Both the position numbers and the translations under genes were made by a program. Shown here piece after piece: positions 12,618 through 24,744 of a DNA stretch of 64,000 nucleotides (position 1 is the stretch's first letter; each line of letters starts with the position of its first letter). Source of the stretch: Owenia fusiformis (Eukaryota; Annelida; Polychaeta; Sabellida; Oweniidae); the NCBI GenBank assembly GCA_903813345.2, contig CAIIXF020000010.1:13397181-13461180 (forward strand). The letters are read 5' to 3'. The notes under the pieces are model-generated. The model saw only the letters and a program-made list of their open reading frames with translations. It was not told where the DNA came from and ran no database searches.

Positions 12618-12823
12618 CAGTGATCTCCCCAGCATTAAAGCAAGTGGGCGCAGCACCCACCTGAGATTTTGAAAACAGGCTTGTACCCACCTGAAAATCC
12701 ATTTGCACCCACTTGAAAAGGAGAAAAATCATGAAAAATTGGCATATTTTGACCAATTTCGGTCTGAATTGTAAAAATGAGAATTTTGCACACACCTGAG
12801 AAAAAATCCAGGGGAGATCACTG
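12618..12823 (+). mobile_element. CAGTGATCTCCCC element, copy 1 (full length, 206 bp)
   Basis: Perfect 13-bp terminal inverted repeats, CAGTGATCTCCCC and GGGGAGATCACTG. The flanking 5-bp duplication is TATAT (12613-12617 and 12824-12828). The interior carries a small palindrome (GTGGGCGCAGCACCCAC) and two direct 'CACCCACCTGA' phrases. No coding frame. Best reference copy for the family, which has six members in this window. Confidence 0.9.
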
Positions 12824-12877
12824 TATATGTATTAGGTCAGATCTATAATATGTAGGTGAAGAGTGCCTGCTTGCAGA

Positions 12878-13016
12878 TGGTGGTGGTATGTAAAAGATGG
12901 TTGTGATATGTGATGATGGTAGAATATTATATTGTGGTGGTATATATGATATGATGGTGGTATATATGCCCTGGTGTTGGTGCTTATAAGATGGTGGCGG
13001 TATATGTAAAATGATG
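12878..13016 (+). repeat. imperfect GATGGTGGTATAT-type tandem repeat
   Basis: A run of degenerate units built on GATGGTGGTATATATGA, clearly GGT-rich compared with the flanks. Simple-sequence drift; no ends or target duplication. Confidence 0.6.
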
Positions 13017-13019
13017 GAG

Positions 13020-15027
13020 TAATTAAATGGTTAGTGGCATATTTGAAATGTTGATTGTATAGAGCTTACTAGAATCTTATAGACTTGCATATCTATTTTA
13101 CAGATCTATGAGCATCACAGGCTCTTAAATTATTCCTACATATAGGGAAATATTCCTTCAATTGGCATTTAATATCATAACTGGTCGATCGCATGATTAA
13201 GCCCTGTCCTCAATCATCTAAAAAATTTCAATAAAAAATAAAAAATAAGTCCCCAAATATGATTACTGGTCTGATTTGATGTTGTGTGAATCTGAATTGA
13301 ATTATCCCGATTTGTCCTGTCCTGAATGACTTATAATTCTTCATTATTTAAATATTGATAGGTTTCTGGATTTTCTTTACAGCAATTTTCTATTTTGTTA
13401 AGAATGGTAATAGAATTCATGAATGAAACTTTGATATAATCACAATACCAAATAACTGATTGCTAGAAGATATATCCAGTATTGTAAAGTATAATCTTGA
13501 GACAGCAACATATCTCCATTGACAAGAAAGCTCAGACTTAAAATAATCGATTACAACAGCCTTGAGACCTCGTCTTACTATATTTTGTCTACTTTTTCAA
13601 GTAGGTCTTAGTAGAACTAGGTCGTTGTCTTGCATCAAATCTCTGAACCCCCTCCTCCATATGTACCTTTGGATGTAGTTAATATGAAGAGAGGGGGGGG
13701 TCAAAAGAAATTGAAGCAAGACTTGATGGGATTATTGTTCCAGGAGGTTGGAGGTCTTTTGAATTTAAAGTCTAGGAACTAAATGCAAATTAAAAATAAC
13801 ATTTGATATAATATGTTGTCTTGATAAAAACTATTGCAATACTATAAAATCATTGTAATTGTGAAACTTTAAATCATACAAAATTACTTTGCATAACTTT
13901 ACATTAATTTTGTAGGAAATCTAAAGTTTCAAAAGGATAAAGATCCAGGTAACAGTGCCATCTTTGTTCAAACCCCTGCACTACATGTACTGGATAAGGT
14001 TAACATTCACCATTTGTTGTCTGTTTATATATCTTTTAAAATAAATGTTGGATTTTGGGAGAAATTTTATTGACTCCTTAGTCAGTAAAGTTATGTTTTA
14101 CACTAAATTCTAAATATAAATAATTCTGTTTATAGTAAGTAGGTGGAAGCTGTTTTATTATTAATAAAAAGGTGTTTGTAATTAGCATTTAGTGACAACA
14201 TGAGATGACCCCTATTTCCAACATAGTGTCCATTGCTTGCTATCCTCTCCTCACAAAAGGTACCATTTTAAATGTTCACACCAAATTCTATATATGTTAT
14301 CAATTAGTCATCATGAGAATTCATGGCCTTCTATTAGCTTCACTCTAGTATTTCTAGTTGAAGACAGAAAGATATGATGACTACCAGAATGTCGTTTAGT
14401 TGGTAGGTGGTAAAATGCTCTTTTAAAAAAGCGAGATGACCCCCTAATCCTCATATTGGTGTCAGTGGATTGGTGTCAGTGGAGTATGTTGTTCCTATCT
14501 TTACAAGGATGTATTTTAACTCTCTGATCGATACCTGAGTAATGGCCACTATCAGCATTCACATTCTTACTCATACCAATCATGTTTTTATTTCAAAAAG
14601 TGTTTGATAAGCTTGGCCATGGGCAGATGTAGTAACATGAAATATACATAGATAAGACCTGGCAATATACTACTCTATTAAGGATGCCACGATCATGATA
14701 TTTTCAATTCAAACCAATTGTCCATATACCAGGTATAAAAAATTGATTATTTTTTCTAATCAATAAAACTTACGAGTGCATGATTTAATCATTATTTGCT
14801 CAGTGTATACTGTAGCTATTTCACATACCATCTCATTCTTAAGTTACAGTCTATACCAAGGCTGTAACAAAAATAACAAAATACTTTATATGAGATGTTA
14901 GTTGTATGTATGAGCTCTGTAAACATAAGCATCTATATTCTGCTGGAGAGGCAATGATTGATAGTCTCATTTTTGAGAAACTCAAATTTTTTTTTTCATC
15001 TAATTTTTTAACAATTTTTTGTCAATC
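13020..15027 (+). other. intron, no gene or bounded element seen
   Basis: AT-rich intron. It contains a poly-G run at about 13688-13695 and a short direct repeat of GATTGGTGTCAGTG near 14465-14485. I see nothing else. Confidence 0.4.
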
Positions 15028-15165
15028 ATATTGTTATGGTCTCCGACTTTTTTCTGGATGGTGTTTGGTGGTTAGTGCTCTGAGTTTGGTGGTTGATATT
15101 CAGAGTTTGGTGTCTGTAACAAATGGTAGGTACTAATATTTTGCATGTTGATGCCTTGTAATTGC
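15028..15165 (+). repeat. dispersed repeat pair, copy 2
   Basis: Counterpart of 10765-10910: TATTGTTATGGTCTCCGACT, TTTGGTGGTTAGTG, GTAACAAATGGTA, TTGCATGTTGATGCCTTGT. Moderately diverged. Confidence 0.45.
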
Positions 15166-15923
15166 AAGATGAATTACAAAACAATTATCAATTATAAAGG
15201 CTTCATATTGATTAACTCAGAAGTCAGAAGTCACTTCTAAAAATTATACTGGTGTATAATAAATTGTGAATCCCTGATGTCTTCAATATAATTTTGATAT
15301 TTGCTTATCATTCATTTAATAGATGGTGTTAGTAGCAAGTTGTAAAAATATATTCATCATGTTCATTTGACAAGGAGGATTGGCTCCTAGAATGCAACAT
15401 CATCGATATTCTGTCCCATATATGGTATGGTGACCTTTAACCTTATTTACACGTGACAGGTTCCAGTGACATTTTGTCATGTTAATGCCTTGTTTTAACT
15501 GTCACAACTTACGATATGGTCGCAAGCCATTGTTTGTCAGAAACTAAATGATGGAAATGTAAGTTATGATCAAATCAAAAACGAACCCCCGTGTCAGTAA
15601 GTTCAAGATTTATAAAACATGGACAGTCTGAATCTTTTAATGATGTACGACTATGTTAACTAGTATAATCGGCACTAGGGCACGCAAGAATGAGAGCTAG
15701 CTCATAATGTGGGTAATAACCAATATAATTAAGGTATGAAATATTTTATTTATTGTAATTTTTATTATATAGAGATGATTCACATGACTGGAGTCATATT
15801 GGGTCAAATCAATAGGATTAGAGACTTGACATATCTGTATCTTTCTGCAATTACATACATGAACATGTTAAGTAAAATTAATGCATTGCAGTATATAAGA
15901 ATGTCCACTGTCCTTCAGGTAAA

Positions 15924-16058
15924 GCCTCAGTCACATTGGCTGTACGGTGGCAGTAGCACAAAAAAGCACAAAAAAAGCTACATCGTACTGCTTATCCATA
16001 TATTTTATATCGATTTTGGGAGCTATGACTGCTGTGTGGTTTCAAATGTAATCAAGGC
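15924..16058. mobile_element. small element, GCCTCAGTCACATTTG family, copy 2
   Basis: The left end is GCCTCAGTCACATTGGC. The right end is worn (CAAATGTAATCAAGGC). The interior GCTACATCGTA and TATCGATTTTGGGAGCTA match the copies at 6085 and 53376. A 134-codon open frame at 15736-16140 passes through it and is not a real gene. Confidence 0.65.
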
Positions 16059-16729
16059 ATTAATCATGCATCAGTGGATCCAGGTAGGCCCTGAAAAACT
16101 TAAGGGCCCCGCTGGCCATATTCTACTTGGATTGGTATAAGTAGATCAGGAACATTGTAGAATATTTTTATATCAGGGATGGATTCCTGATGAACTTTCT
16201 ATAATATGTAATTAATTTAGCACTGTTACAACATTGGGATGCAGTATAAATTGATCGTACATTATTTTCATTTTGAAAGTATCATCAAAAGAAGTTAGAA
16301 TCAATATGTTATTTTGTTTTGTATTTAAAGGGGTCTTGGTAATGATTCCTATAAACATAAGACATACCTCTAAATCCTTCTTATTGATGAAATTAATTTC
16401 TCATTTTATCTATTTTATACAGGTATTTTATCGTAAATCTAACATGCATTGAAATATTCGCACACAGGGCTTATTATTAATATATAAAATAGTATTTTAT
16501 TCATGGAAATAATTTCATATAAGATGAATAGCTAGATCCATAACATACATATGGTATACAATGCGTACATGTGTAGTAATAATACTATAAGTAATTAATT
16601 GCTAGGATATTCAGATACTGACAGATAGTCTAAATGAGGAAACTTCGCTCAAAGCAAATGTTCAGAGGTAAGGTAAAATATTGATTTGCACATCATCTTT
16701 GAATCATCAAAAAGTGGTGACATAATTCT

Positions 16730-17915
16730 GAAAGGACAATTCTCGGTTTGGAGAACAGTCTCCTGGGCTAATAATTTTTTTCATGAAAAATATAGAAATA
16801 TCACCCAAATTAAACTATGAATATTCAAAAGAGGACATTTAAATCTACAAGATGTAAAAATAACAAATTGGTCTGAAGTAGGGATAACGCTCAATTAGAC
16901 CGATTCAATAATATACAAGTCTCGAATTGGGGAAAGAAGTTCATCAGTGTACTGCACTAATATATTTTTTTCAAATTAAATTATGACTATTCAAAAGAAG
17001 ACACTCAAATCTATATTATGTAAAAAAAATCAAAGTTGTCCTAAGCAGGGATAATGCTCATTTACCCCCCTATCACACCAAACTAGTTCTTACCCGTTCT
17101 TGCCAGTCCTACGAAAACGTTGTCAAACGGGCTCAATCTGGCTGTGGTCGGGAAATATGTCTGAAATAATTAGCTTCTTCGTTCTTAAACAGTCTTCAAT
17201 ACGTCCAACTCGTTCGCAGTTCGTTCAGGTCGCACCACGTTCGGCGTGCAACGTCGTAGAACGCGTCCCTTAGTCTAGAAGGTCAACATGACCTGATTAC
17301 AGAACGGTATGGTCGCCATCGAATTTTGAATCGATTCAAAATTCTAAAATCACATTTCCGTCTGAAAACGTTCATAAAGTTCGTAAATAGACCTTAGAAA
17401 GTTGCAGCTACGTTCATTCTGTTCGCACAAAGTTTAAAACCAGTTTTGAAGAACGCAGTGGCAACTTGTTTGGTGTGATAGCTATATTTTTTAACTCGTT
17501 CATAAGCAGTGTTAAATACGTTCTTAATCAGTTTAAACCCGTTTGCAATTAGTTCTACCTCCTGATCAACACGTCCTCAGACAGTTTAACTCGTTGTTAA
17601 AACGTCCCTAGTAGGATTGAAGTACGATGGTTCCGTTCGTAGTACGTCCAGTTCGTTGTTAGTACGTTGTCACTCGTTCTAATTGTAGAACGTGACGACC
17701 ACGAGAACATTTTGAGCATTGTCTAAGTTCTAAAGGACCTACCCGTTCGAGTACGTTCGATGAAGTTTGTAAATAGATCCCAAACGGTTCTTAGTAGGTC
17801 CAGTCCGTTCGTACACAGTTGAAGCCCGTTTTCGAGAACGTAGTGAGAACTAGTTTGGTGTGATAGTAGGGTTAGATTGATGAACTTGGTTCTCAAAACC
17901 GAGAATCATCCTTTC
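16730..17915. mobile_element. outer TIR element split by a second element
   Basis: The left end GAAAGGACAATTCTCGGTTT and the right end, reversed, GAAAGGATGATTCTCGGTTT, form an inverted pair of about 27 bp. Inside the left part, a stretch of about 110 bp (AATTAAACTATGAATATTCA to GGGATAACGCTCA) is repeated in diverged form (to GGGATAATGCTCA). The element at 17065-17871 has landed in this second copy. Target duplication of the outer element is unclear. Confidence 0.6.
17065..17871. mobile_element. 807-bp TIR element, TTA target duplication, nested
   Basis: The left end CCCCCCTATCACACCAAACT and the inverted right end CCCTACTATCACACCAAACT continue to about 29 bp. Both are flanked by TTA (17062-17064 and 17872-17874), as in PIF/Harbinger-type insertions. 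The interior is unusually CpG-rich for this window and full of short GTTCGT / ACGTTC / AGTTCT motifs. An extra internal copy of the right end (GAACGCAGTGG... to TTTGGTGTGATAG) ends at 17481, so the element is composite. Confidence 0.8.
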
Positions 17916-18074
17916 TATTTTTGTGACCAGTATCAGCAGTTATTGTTTGGCAGCTGTACAAATTTTTAGACTTTTATAATCATTTTTAATGACTTTATAT
18001 ATGGTATCTTTTTGGGGCATATTTTTTGCCTTGTTTACATTTATTATACTGATAAACATGTCTTTAGATAAATT

Positions 18075-18113
18075 ATACAGGGTGTCTATAAACTTAATAG
18101 ACACCCTGTATAG
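18075..18113. repeat. 39-bp perfect hairpin
   Basis: TATACAGGGTGTCTAT and its exact inverted copy ATAGACACCCTGTATA are separated by only a few bases. It looks like the two ends of a transposon left behind after loss of nearly all internal sequence. A similar single end (CACAGGGTGGCCCAAAAATG) lies near 18670. Confidence 0.6.
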
Positions 18114-18843
18114 TGTTGCATATGATTTTATAGAATTGAGTGTATTTTTGAAATGGTGAAATAACTACTTCAGAAAATATTATTCCTTATTTGTAGTTAA
18201 ATTAAGAGGTACAAAATATAATTTACTATTGATTTCAAAGTACAACAGTCATTTTTTTATCATATAATGTTTTTGGTCTTTGGTACCCCCCTTGTACTTG
18301 TGCTGTAGTTGAGAAGTTTCGGGATAGAAGGTCACACAGGCTTGAAACCAGACTGATGCAATTTTATTATGCAATCTTATTTATGATTGATGCCATTCAC
18401 ATTGTACATTGTGTACAGTAATTTCATTCTTTTTGTAATTTTTCTGGGATTGACCTTATATAGGTTGTAATCATATGTTCAATTACATTTTTAGATTAGT
18501 TCTTTCAGATGAATCCAATCTAAAGTTGTTTTAGTATGGTATATGAATTCATTGTGTGGTTGTAGGGAATATTGCAGACATGTAATCTAAGCACTCATCC
18601 GCAAATTGAGGGGTCGTTGGTTTTTCATATCCGGTCATCATTAAATATGTTTTATTTTGGGTTATAAGCACAGGGTGGCCCAAAAATGCAATCCTTTAAT
18701 TTTAGAATAAATCTCAATTTTGATGGAATCCTCTCAAATTTTCCCATGTGTATGATAATAAGTACATTTTGTCATTTGCTGTGTTATGTATCATAATAAT
18801 GTTCCTTATTATTAACCATTATGTTTCCTCTGTGTTTTTTTAG

Positions 18844-19194
18844 GCCTGCGTCGGCAGAGTGACGGAGGCACAAATTCATCCACAGGCCCCGATGACTCTA
18901 TTATAGCCACACCCCAGTTAAGTCGACGTAAAAGATTCTGGAATAGCTTCAAGAAAAGCACACAGAAACTCAGACGAAGTAAAAGCCGAGAGAAACTAAA
19001 GAAGGATAAAGAAAATGGCAGACTTGCTCGGAGTTCCCCAAATATAGCAATTGTGGATTCATCGCCACGGCAACCACGACCAAAATTTCCTCATGCTCAG
19101 AGAAACATTGATTTCGAGGATGAGGGTGTTCCAGAGACACCCAAACGAGAAAATAATGATGCAGGTTACCATGATCGATGCTTTAGTGATCCAG
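18844..19194 (+). CDS. MCTP N-terminal exon A (basic, disordered)
   Basis: A 351-nt exon between a strong acceptor (TTTTTTTAG) and a donor (G then GTAAAG). It is open throughout in the frame set by the next exon. The peptide begins LRRQSDGGTNSS, then has a strongly basic stretch (RRKRFWNSFKKS, LRRSKSREKLKK), then a Pro/Ser-rich tail ending CFSDPG. MCTP proteins have long, poorly conserved, disordered N-termini rich in Ser and basic residues before the first C2 domain, and this fits. The exon starts with two bases of a split codon and ends with one, matching both candidate first exons and the exon at 19976. Membership in MCTP is inferred from phase, orientation and the shared downstream C2 exons; the peptide itself is not recognisably conserved. 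The basic run could help bind acidic lipids. Confidence 0.65.
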
Positions 19195-19975
19195 GTAAAG
19201 TATATCTAAAGTCATATTCTTTTAAATTGAAATGTTTAGAGTAAGGATAGTTTTGTAACAGAGCCTGTATTTTCCTGCTTCACTCTCACACCTGTGAAGG
19301 AAAATGATTGGGGGGGGGCATGAACGGGCTATTGATGCAAGACTGAAATGTTACAGTATACTTGTAGTCTGTAATCAGACTAAATATTTTGATCTGAAGC
19401 ATGAATATGTATGTAATAGTACTCTGAGCATCAAAATCTTATTTATATTTACATGTAAGTAAAACCTATGTGTTCCTCTTTGGAAATGCTCCTTTTACAA
19501 AGGTTCATTTTACATGAGGCTCATAAGGCGTAGAGGCAGCAAAAGATACAGAATGTTTCAAAAAGTTACCTTAAACTTTACTCCTTTTCTGCCCCTTTAC
19601 ATAAATTTGCCAAATCCCTTCATATTCAGCTGACATTCTTTCATAAAATAGCATGAAATATACATGTGAGATCATTAAGACCTTATCAAAATCAAAACTA
19701 TAGAAGTAACTGTTATAGTTAGAATATAATGTGACTATATGAGGATTCAGGCTGATTTATAGGCATATACCACAAAGAGCTCTTTCTGTTGTTTAGAAGC
19801 TCGATTATCCATACATAATTAAACCCCAGTTTACAGTGAAAATGGCATTCATGCATTATTTAAGAGTAATTTCATGATCAAATGTAATATGTCTGGGTCA
19901 TTTTTCAGGTCACCTTGTGATCAATGAGAAAACATCTGTAGCTAGCTGTAGGTCTTTAATGAAGGTGTTTTTCAG

Positions 19976-20166
19976 GTATGCCACCATCAAAGGATAGTTC
20001 ATCAAGTCCGCGCTCATCTAGAACACGGCAACTTACCCGCATGGCCTCACAGGAGCAGTCACTAGGGAGCAGCTTTGACTCTGGTGATGCTAGTCATGTG
20101 ACCACAGAACTGACCAATGGAAGGGAGAGTGAAGTGGACAGTGGCATAACAGTGGTGGAGAGCACG
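19976..20166 (+). CDS. MCTP N-terminal exon B (Ser/Thr-rich)
   Basis: A 191-nt exon with acceptor TTTTTCAG and donor GTGAGT. It takes one base from exon A and continues GMPPSKDSSSSPRSSRTR, then a Gln/Ser/Glu-rich stretch ending GITVVEST in phase 0. Phase 0 matches the common C2A exon at 48721, so A-B-48721 is a continuous reading frame. Low complexity and many Ser/Thr suggest a disordered, probably phosphorylated linker. The intron to 48721 would be about 28.5 kb and contains two further first exons, consistent with internal promoters. Confidence 0.65.
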
Positions 20167-20221
20167 GTGAGTTTGTTTTTCATCGATCTTTGGAAAAAAA
20201 TTACCTGTTTCTTACATACCT

Positions 20222-20668
20222 ACAGGGCTGTCAACTTGGGACCACCTAATATGAGTGACTTCAAAATGTTGGACACCTAAGTCCAAATCTGAACACTTTT
20301 GTCCAAATTTTGAACACCTTTGGCCAACTTTTAAACACCTTTGGCCAAAGTTTGAGCACCTTTGCCAAACTTTGAACACCTCAAATTTTTCGCACGAAAA
20401 ATTTCCAATGAACATGCGTGACACATACGGGATTCGCGTGACAAATCCGAACAAATTGCGTTCGTTTTTTTCCGGCGTTCGTATTTTTACCGTATCGTAA
20501 ACATATTTCGAAAAAATTTCTACAGAAATATTTTTGCTTGACAATTACCAGGTAAAATGCGTATTTTGCGTGTCATTTTCTGTCACGCAAAAAAAAATGG
20601 CGTGACTTCAAATTCTTCAGCAAATGCGTGACAAATACGCAAATTGCGGGACAGTTGACAGGCCTGTA
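20222..20668. mobile_element. 447-bp TIR element with internal 20-odd-bp repeats
   Basis: The left end ACAGGGCTGTCAACT and the inverted right end ACAGGCCTGTCAACT are flanked by ACCT on each side (possible 4-bp duplication). Inside, at 20280-20390, are five or so degenerate units of the type TTGAACACCTTTGGCCAAA. It lies 56 bp after the donor of exon B. No protein is encoded; open frames on both strands here reflect the tandem repeat. Confidence 0.65.
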
Positions 20669-20688
20669 CCTAGTATATATACATAATG

Positions 20689-20794
20689 CAGTGATCTCCC
20701 CAGCATTAGAGCAAGTGGGTGTAGCACCCACCTGAGATTTTGAAAATAGGCTTGCACCCACCTGAAAATTCATTTGCCCCTGGGGAGATCACTG
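20689..20794 (+). mobile_element. CAGTGATCTCCCC element, copy 2 (internally deleted, 106 bp)
   Basis: Both 13-bp ends are intact, with a 5-bp duplication TAATG (20684-20688 and 20795-20799). The interior is shortened to about half the length of copy 1, losing the second half. Confidence 0.88.
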
Positions 20795-20799
20795 TAATG

Positions 20800-22764
20800 C
20801 ATCTTCATATTAGAATATGTAACTTAGTTTTTTATGAGTTTCGTATGCATGTTTTTACAATTTCTCAATATCACAGGTCCAGTAGATACGATGTGACATG
20901 TTTTCTTAACTACTCTTTGTACAAATTCTATTTCGCAACCTTAAAAAGCCATGTTAGCATCTAAGTTTCGGGGTAGACATTGCATACTTTGTAAATTATG
21001 CCTATGTACATTATATACCTGTTGAGTCCTGTTTTGCTTACTATATATCGAAATTATGCTGATAATGTAGACTGTGTTGTTTTATAGATGGCAGCGTTGT
21101 AGCATATGCCAATACTGTTCCACGGTGATGCACAATGAATTGCATCTTATCAATGTACTAACTGAGGCATTATAAGCTTAAAACTACTATTAATAGTACA
21201 CTTATACACCATTCAGTGTTATATTCACCAATGTGTTCACTGTTATTCATAACTCGTATATCTTCATTTTTATATCTTTAATTTGAAGTCTACCTGCTCT
21301 TTTTCAAAAGGAATTACTGGAATGACATTCACATTTTCAAATAAAGGAATCTGACGTTTTGCAGGATTGGACTATAAAGTCAAAGATGTGATATTGCAGC
21401 AAGTTTTATATTACGACACTGTAGTAATATTACGGGTTTACGATTTACCAGATTTACATCAACTGAACTACTGGGAGAAAAAGTAAGATTGTGGAACGCA
21501 CAATCTTTATACATATACTAATACTACACGATATAATACAGATATTATATACAATAGATTAAATTCCAGCAGAGATACAGTTAAGTAGTAAAAAATTGTA
21601 AAACATCACATTATTATTATATAGGAACTTTAACAGGTAATATTTAGCAAGCCCAGGGCTCCATTGTGGGATGTACAGTCTCTACAGTATCCCTTGGAAA
21701 AGGGGAACAAGATTTAGAGGGAGACCCTGATAAATCAGAATGCCAGGGCTCACCATAGGAAAACTTCACACATTGGTAATCCAAAGTGAGGGCTCGCCTT
21801 TATGGCGCGATTAATGAAATTGTGAGAATATAGCACAGTATAATTTAAAAGTACAACTTAATATATTGGACTCTTGACAAATTAGTTTTGAAAGGTACAA
21901 ATATTTATTAATATACAAACACTTAACATACATGCGAAGGGCAGAAAGTGCAAAATGTATTTATTTGTGTATATACCACAGTGGAAAATTGCTTCATTGA
22001 ATTGGTAGTGTACAGTATTATACTGAAAGATTCACAAAAATGTCACTGTCAGATAAATAATACCAATTAAAGTATAGCAAAGACAGGAGATTAAAAGAAT
22101 TAAACTTGCAAAATACACAAATAGATCAGATTAACTAATATGTCAAGCAGTAAGATTGCATGTGGAAAAGAATTTGGAACAAAATAAGAATAAGGTAGAA
22201 TATACATGTATTTATTGATCGGTTTGGTGATAGTGTGAATGATATATGTAGCTATGATTTCCTATGATAAGATGCAGCCTAATACAGATATTCAGAGTTC
22301 ACATCAAGCTCAGGTCATATCGATGACAAATGAGAAATCAATCTGGAGTATATATGCAACAGAAACTCCATTTAGTGAAGAATTCTTAAATTAACTTCTG
22401 TAACCATGTAAGCCAACAATGGACTTGGGGTTTCTCATCGTTTCTTATTGTAACATTTACACTGAATTTCCATTAATGACCAGGTTACTTATTATATTTG
22501 TATTTTTCATCTGTTAGCTGTCAGTTACAATATTATCATCTGATTAGAAACAATGAAGGCTAAATGTTGTTCTTGTATATACGTTTTATTTGCGTGCCTT
22601 CGACAAACAAGTAAACTTAATTATTTGTGACACATATGGTCGTAAACGAGATCTCAGAATCGAGCCTGAGGTTAAAATTCTACTGGTGTCTTAGGTAAAT
22701 GGATTGCTGATCTATAGATTGTGGAACAATTCAATCTGATTGCTTATGTTATTGGATTTTCATG
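20800..22764 (+). other. intron, nothing recognised
   Basis: AT-rich intron with many short A/T runs. I see no conserved frame, bounded repeat or RNA gene. Confidence 0.4.
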
Positions 22765-22768
22765 TTAA

Positions 22769-24456
22769 ACACGAGGGGAAAGAGTACCCGTGTATATACA
22801 ACCTACCGCCGAGCAAGACACGCACATACCGCCGAGCAAATGTTTGATAATGTCATCTCGTAGGAAAATGGACAATAAAGGTAATATAATGTCACTAACA
22901 ATTCCTTTGGATGGTTAGAGTTGTTACTAAGATGTTCTAGCAGGCGCAATTGGCCTAGAATTATAGTTGAAATATATTTTTATGTCCAAATTAAGAGATA
23001 AGGTAAACGTATAATGGTTTCGATTTGTTTTTCTCATTCACACTCGCTTTAATTGATAATGAGCCATACATAAGACATACTTGGGTCGGTAAATGGATGT
23101 GCATATGCATAATATATTAAGTGTCAAAATATTAGGTCAAAATAGCACTTTTGAACAGCAAAATCTTCACTTAAACTTTGTCCTAAAAGACCCGAGGTTA
23201 TCGGACATTGGACCCGATGTGATCGACGAGTAATATTATAAAGATCCGAAGATATCTTGAGTAAAGGATCTCAGAATCCGAACATTACTTGAGTAAAATC
23301 TGTTGAGATCCGATTATATCGTCGAGTTTATGACGTGCTGATGAAAAATAATAAACATACAATCTGCATCATTCATGTGAATCATTTTGTTGTGAACAAG
23401 AAATGAAACTGAAAAAAATATGGCTATCACCAGTTACCACATCGCACATCGAAACATTGTATTTCAGGTCCTCGGTACAAGTGCGTCCACTGTAGTTATA
23501 AACCACACGAGATGGATGACTTTGTGGTCCACTTCAGTCAGCACCATCCATTACTGAGTATTAAAGTTAATGTGCCTGAGTTAAATGGCAAAAAATGGAT
23601 TTACAATGTTTTTGACTATGGTATTGTATTATCAAAGAAAGATCACGGTGATTTTCGTTTCGAGGATATGAAGCTTGTGAAGCTTGGGATTCTTCAAGTT
23701 GTGTTCTTTGAGTAGAATGGCGTTTGCAATGCAGAATTTAATGTTTTTGGGTTGCACTCTTACCATAGACACATAGGAAATTATGGTGATTCAAGTGTAA
23801 GCATGAATTCAATGTTTTAAAGAACTTTGCCAGAAACAGACGTTGACGTATAGTGCTGCGGGAATTATATCATATTATATTATATCCCGGTGCCAGGAGT
23901 ATATGATAAATAAAAGGAATATTTGTGATATCGTCATGATATTATATGCTCATTCGAAAGCTTACTCACTACCTCATCGGGTTCTACTCACGGTATAGTC
24001 GGAATAGCTCGTTGGTAGCTTCGGGTCCTATATAATCGTACTCGTGACATAATCGGGTCTTTCATTTTCAACTTTCACCGGTGATTTCAATGATATGCAA
24101 CGTATGGCAGTGAAATAAATATGATACATTTACACCTATTGTATCTTTGAATCGAATGAAGTAAAGACAGCCATGGTTGTTACTTATTCAAGATGTAAAT
24201 CATCATTCAAATATTTAAAAGTTGAATTTAGCGATTGGATAGTAAACATTGCGCTAAGTACTCATTATTTTGCAAACATGAGTGCCTGGAACAATAACTT
24301 TATCAGTTACACACAATTCTGTGTTTTATCTGTTTCTCATATTGAGAAATTCAAGATATAAACAAAATTTTATAACTCACCCCCTACATTTTCAGACATC
24401 TTCGGGTCTTTGCTCGGGGGTAGGTTGTATATACACGGGTACTCTTTCCCCTCGTG
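22769..24456 (+). mobile_element. 1.7-kb TIR element carrying a spliced zinc-finger gene
   Basis: The ends are inverted copies of about 50 bp, starting CACGAGGGGAAAGAGTACCC and running through GTGTATATACAACCTACC and CCGAGCAA. TTAA is present at both edges (22765-22768 and 24457-24460), which may be the target duplication, although one side has an extra A. Two sub-terminal clusters of related motifs (GACCCGA, ATATCGTCGAGT) lie at about 23188-23335 and, inverted, at 23950-24065, and look like repeated binding sites. The only gene seen is the two-exon zinc-finger gene at 22850-23715. No transposase is recognisable, so it is either non-autonomous or of an unfamiliar type. Confidence 0.75.
22850..23715 (+). 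CDS. two-exon C2H2 zinc-finger protein inside a TIR element
   Basis: Exon 1 is 22850-22880 (MSSRRKMDNK plus one base, donor GTAATA). Exon 2 is 23468-23715 (acceptor ATTTCAG, stop TAG). Together they encode 92 residues. The second exon holds one classical C2H2 finger, C-x2-C-x12-H-x3-H, in YKCVHCSYKPHEM...VVHFSQHHP. It is followed by about 50 residues of mixed hydrophobic and charged sequence (LNGKKWIYNVFDYGI) that I do not recognise. A possible polyadenylation signal (AATAAA) follows at about 23910. The finger suggests nucleic-acid or protein binding, perhaps to the sub-terminal motif arrays of the same element; that is inference. It could also be the surviving N-terminal part of a larger transposase. 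The acceptor phase also matches MCTP donors upstream, so a chimeric transcript is possible. Confidence 0.55.
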
Positions 24457-24563
24457 TTAAAGGAAAATAGCAATGTTGCTGTGTCTTGCTTCAACCACTT
24501 GTGACACTGCTACTCCACACAGGTGAAGTAGATGGGGGGGGGGCAGACCTTATGCATCTACCA

Positions 24564-24741
24564 CAGTGATCTCCCCAGCATTAAAGCAAGTGGGTGCAGC
24601 ACCCACCTGAGATTTTGAAAATAGGCTTGGACCCACCTGAAAATCCAATTGCACCTACCTGAAAATGAGAAATATCATGAAAAATTGCCTAATTTTGGTC
24701 TGAATTGTGAAAATGAGAATTTTGCACCCACCTGAGAAAAA
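24564..24741 (+). mobile_element. CAGTGATCTCCCC element, copy 3 (right end missing)
   Basis: Starts with the intact 13-bp end and follows copy 1 through CACCCACCTGAGAAAAAA, then breaks off without the closing GGGGAGATCACTG. A poly-G run lies just upstream at about 24534-24543. Confidence 0.8.
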
Positions 24742-24744
24742 AGT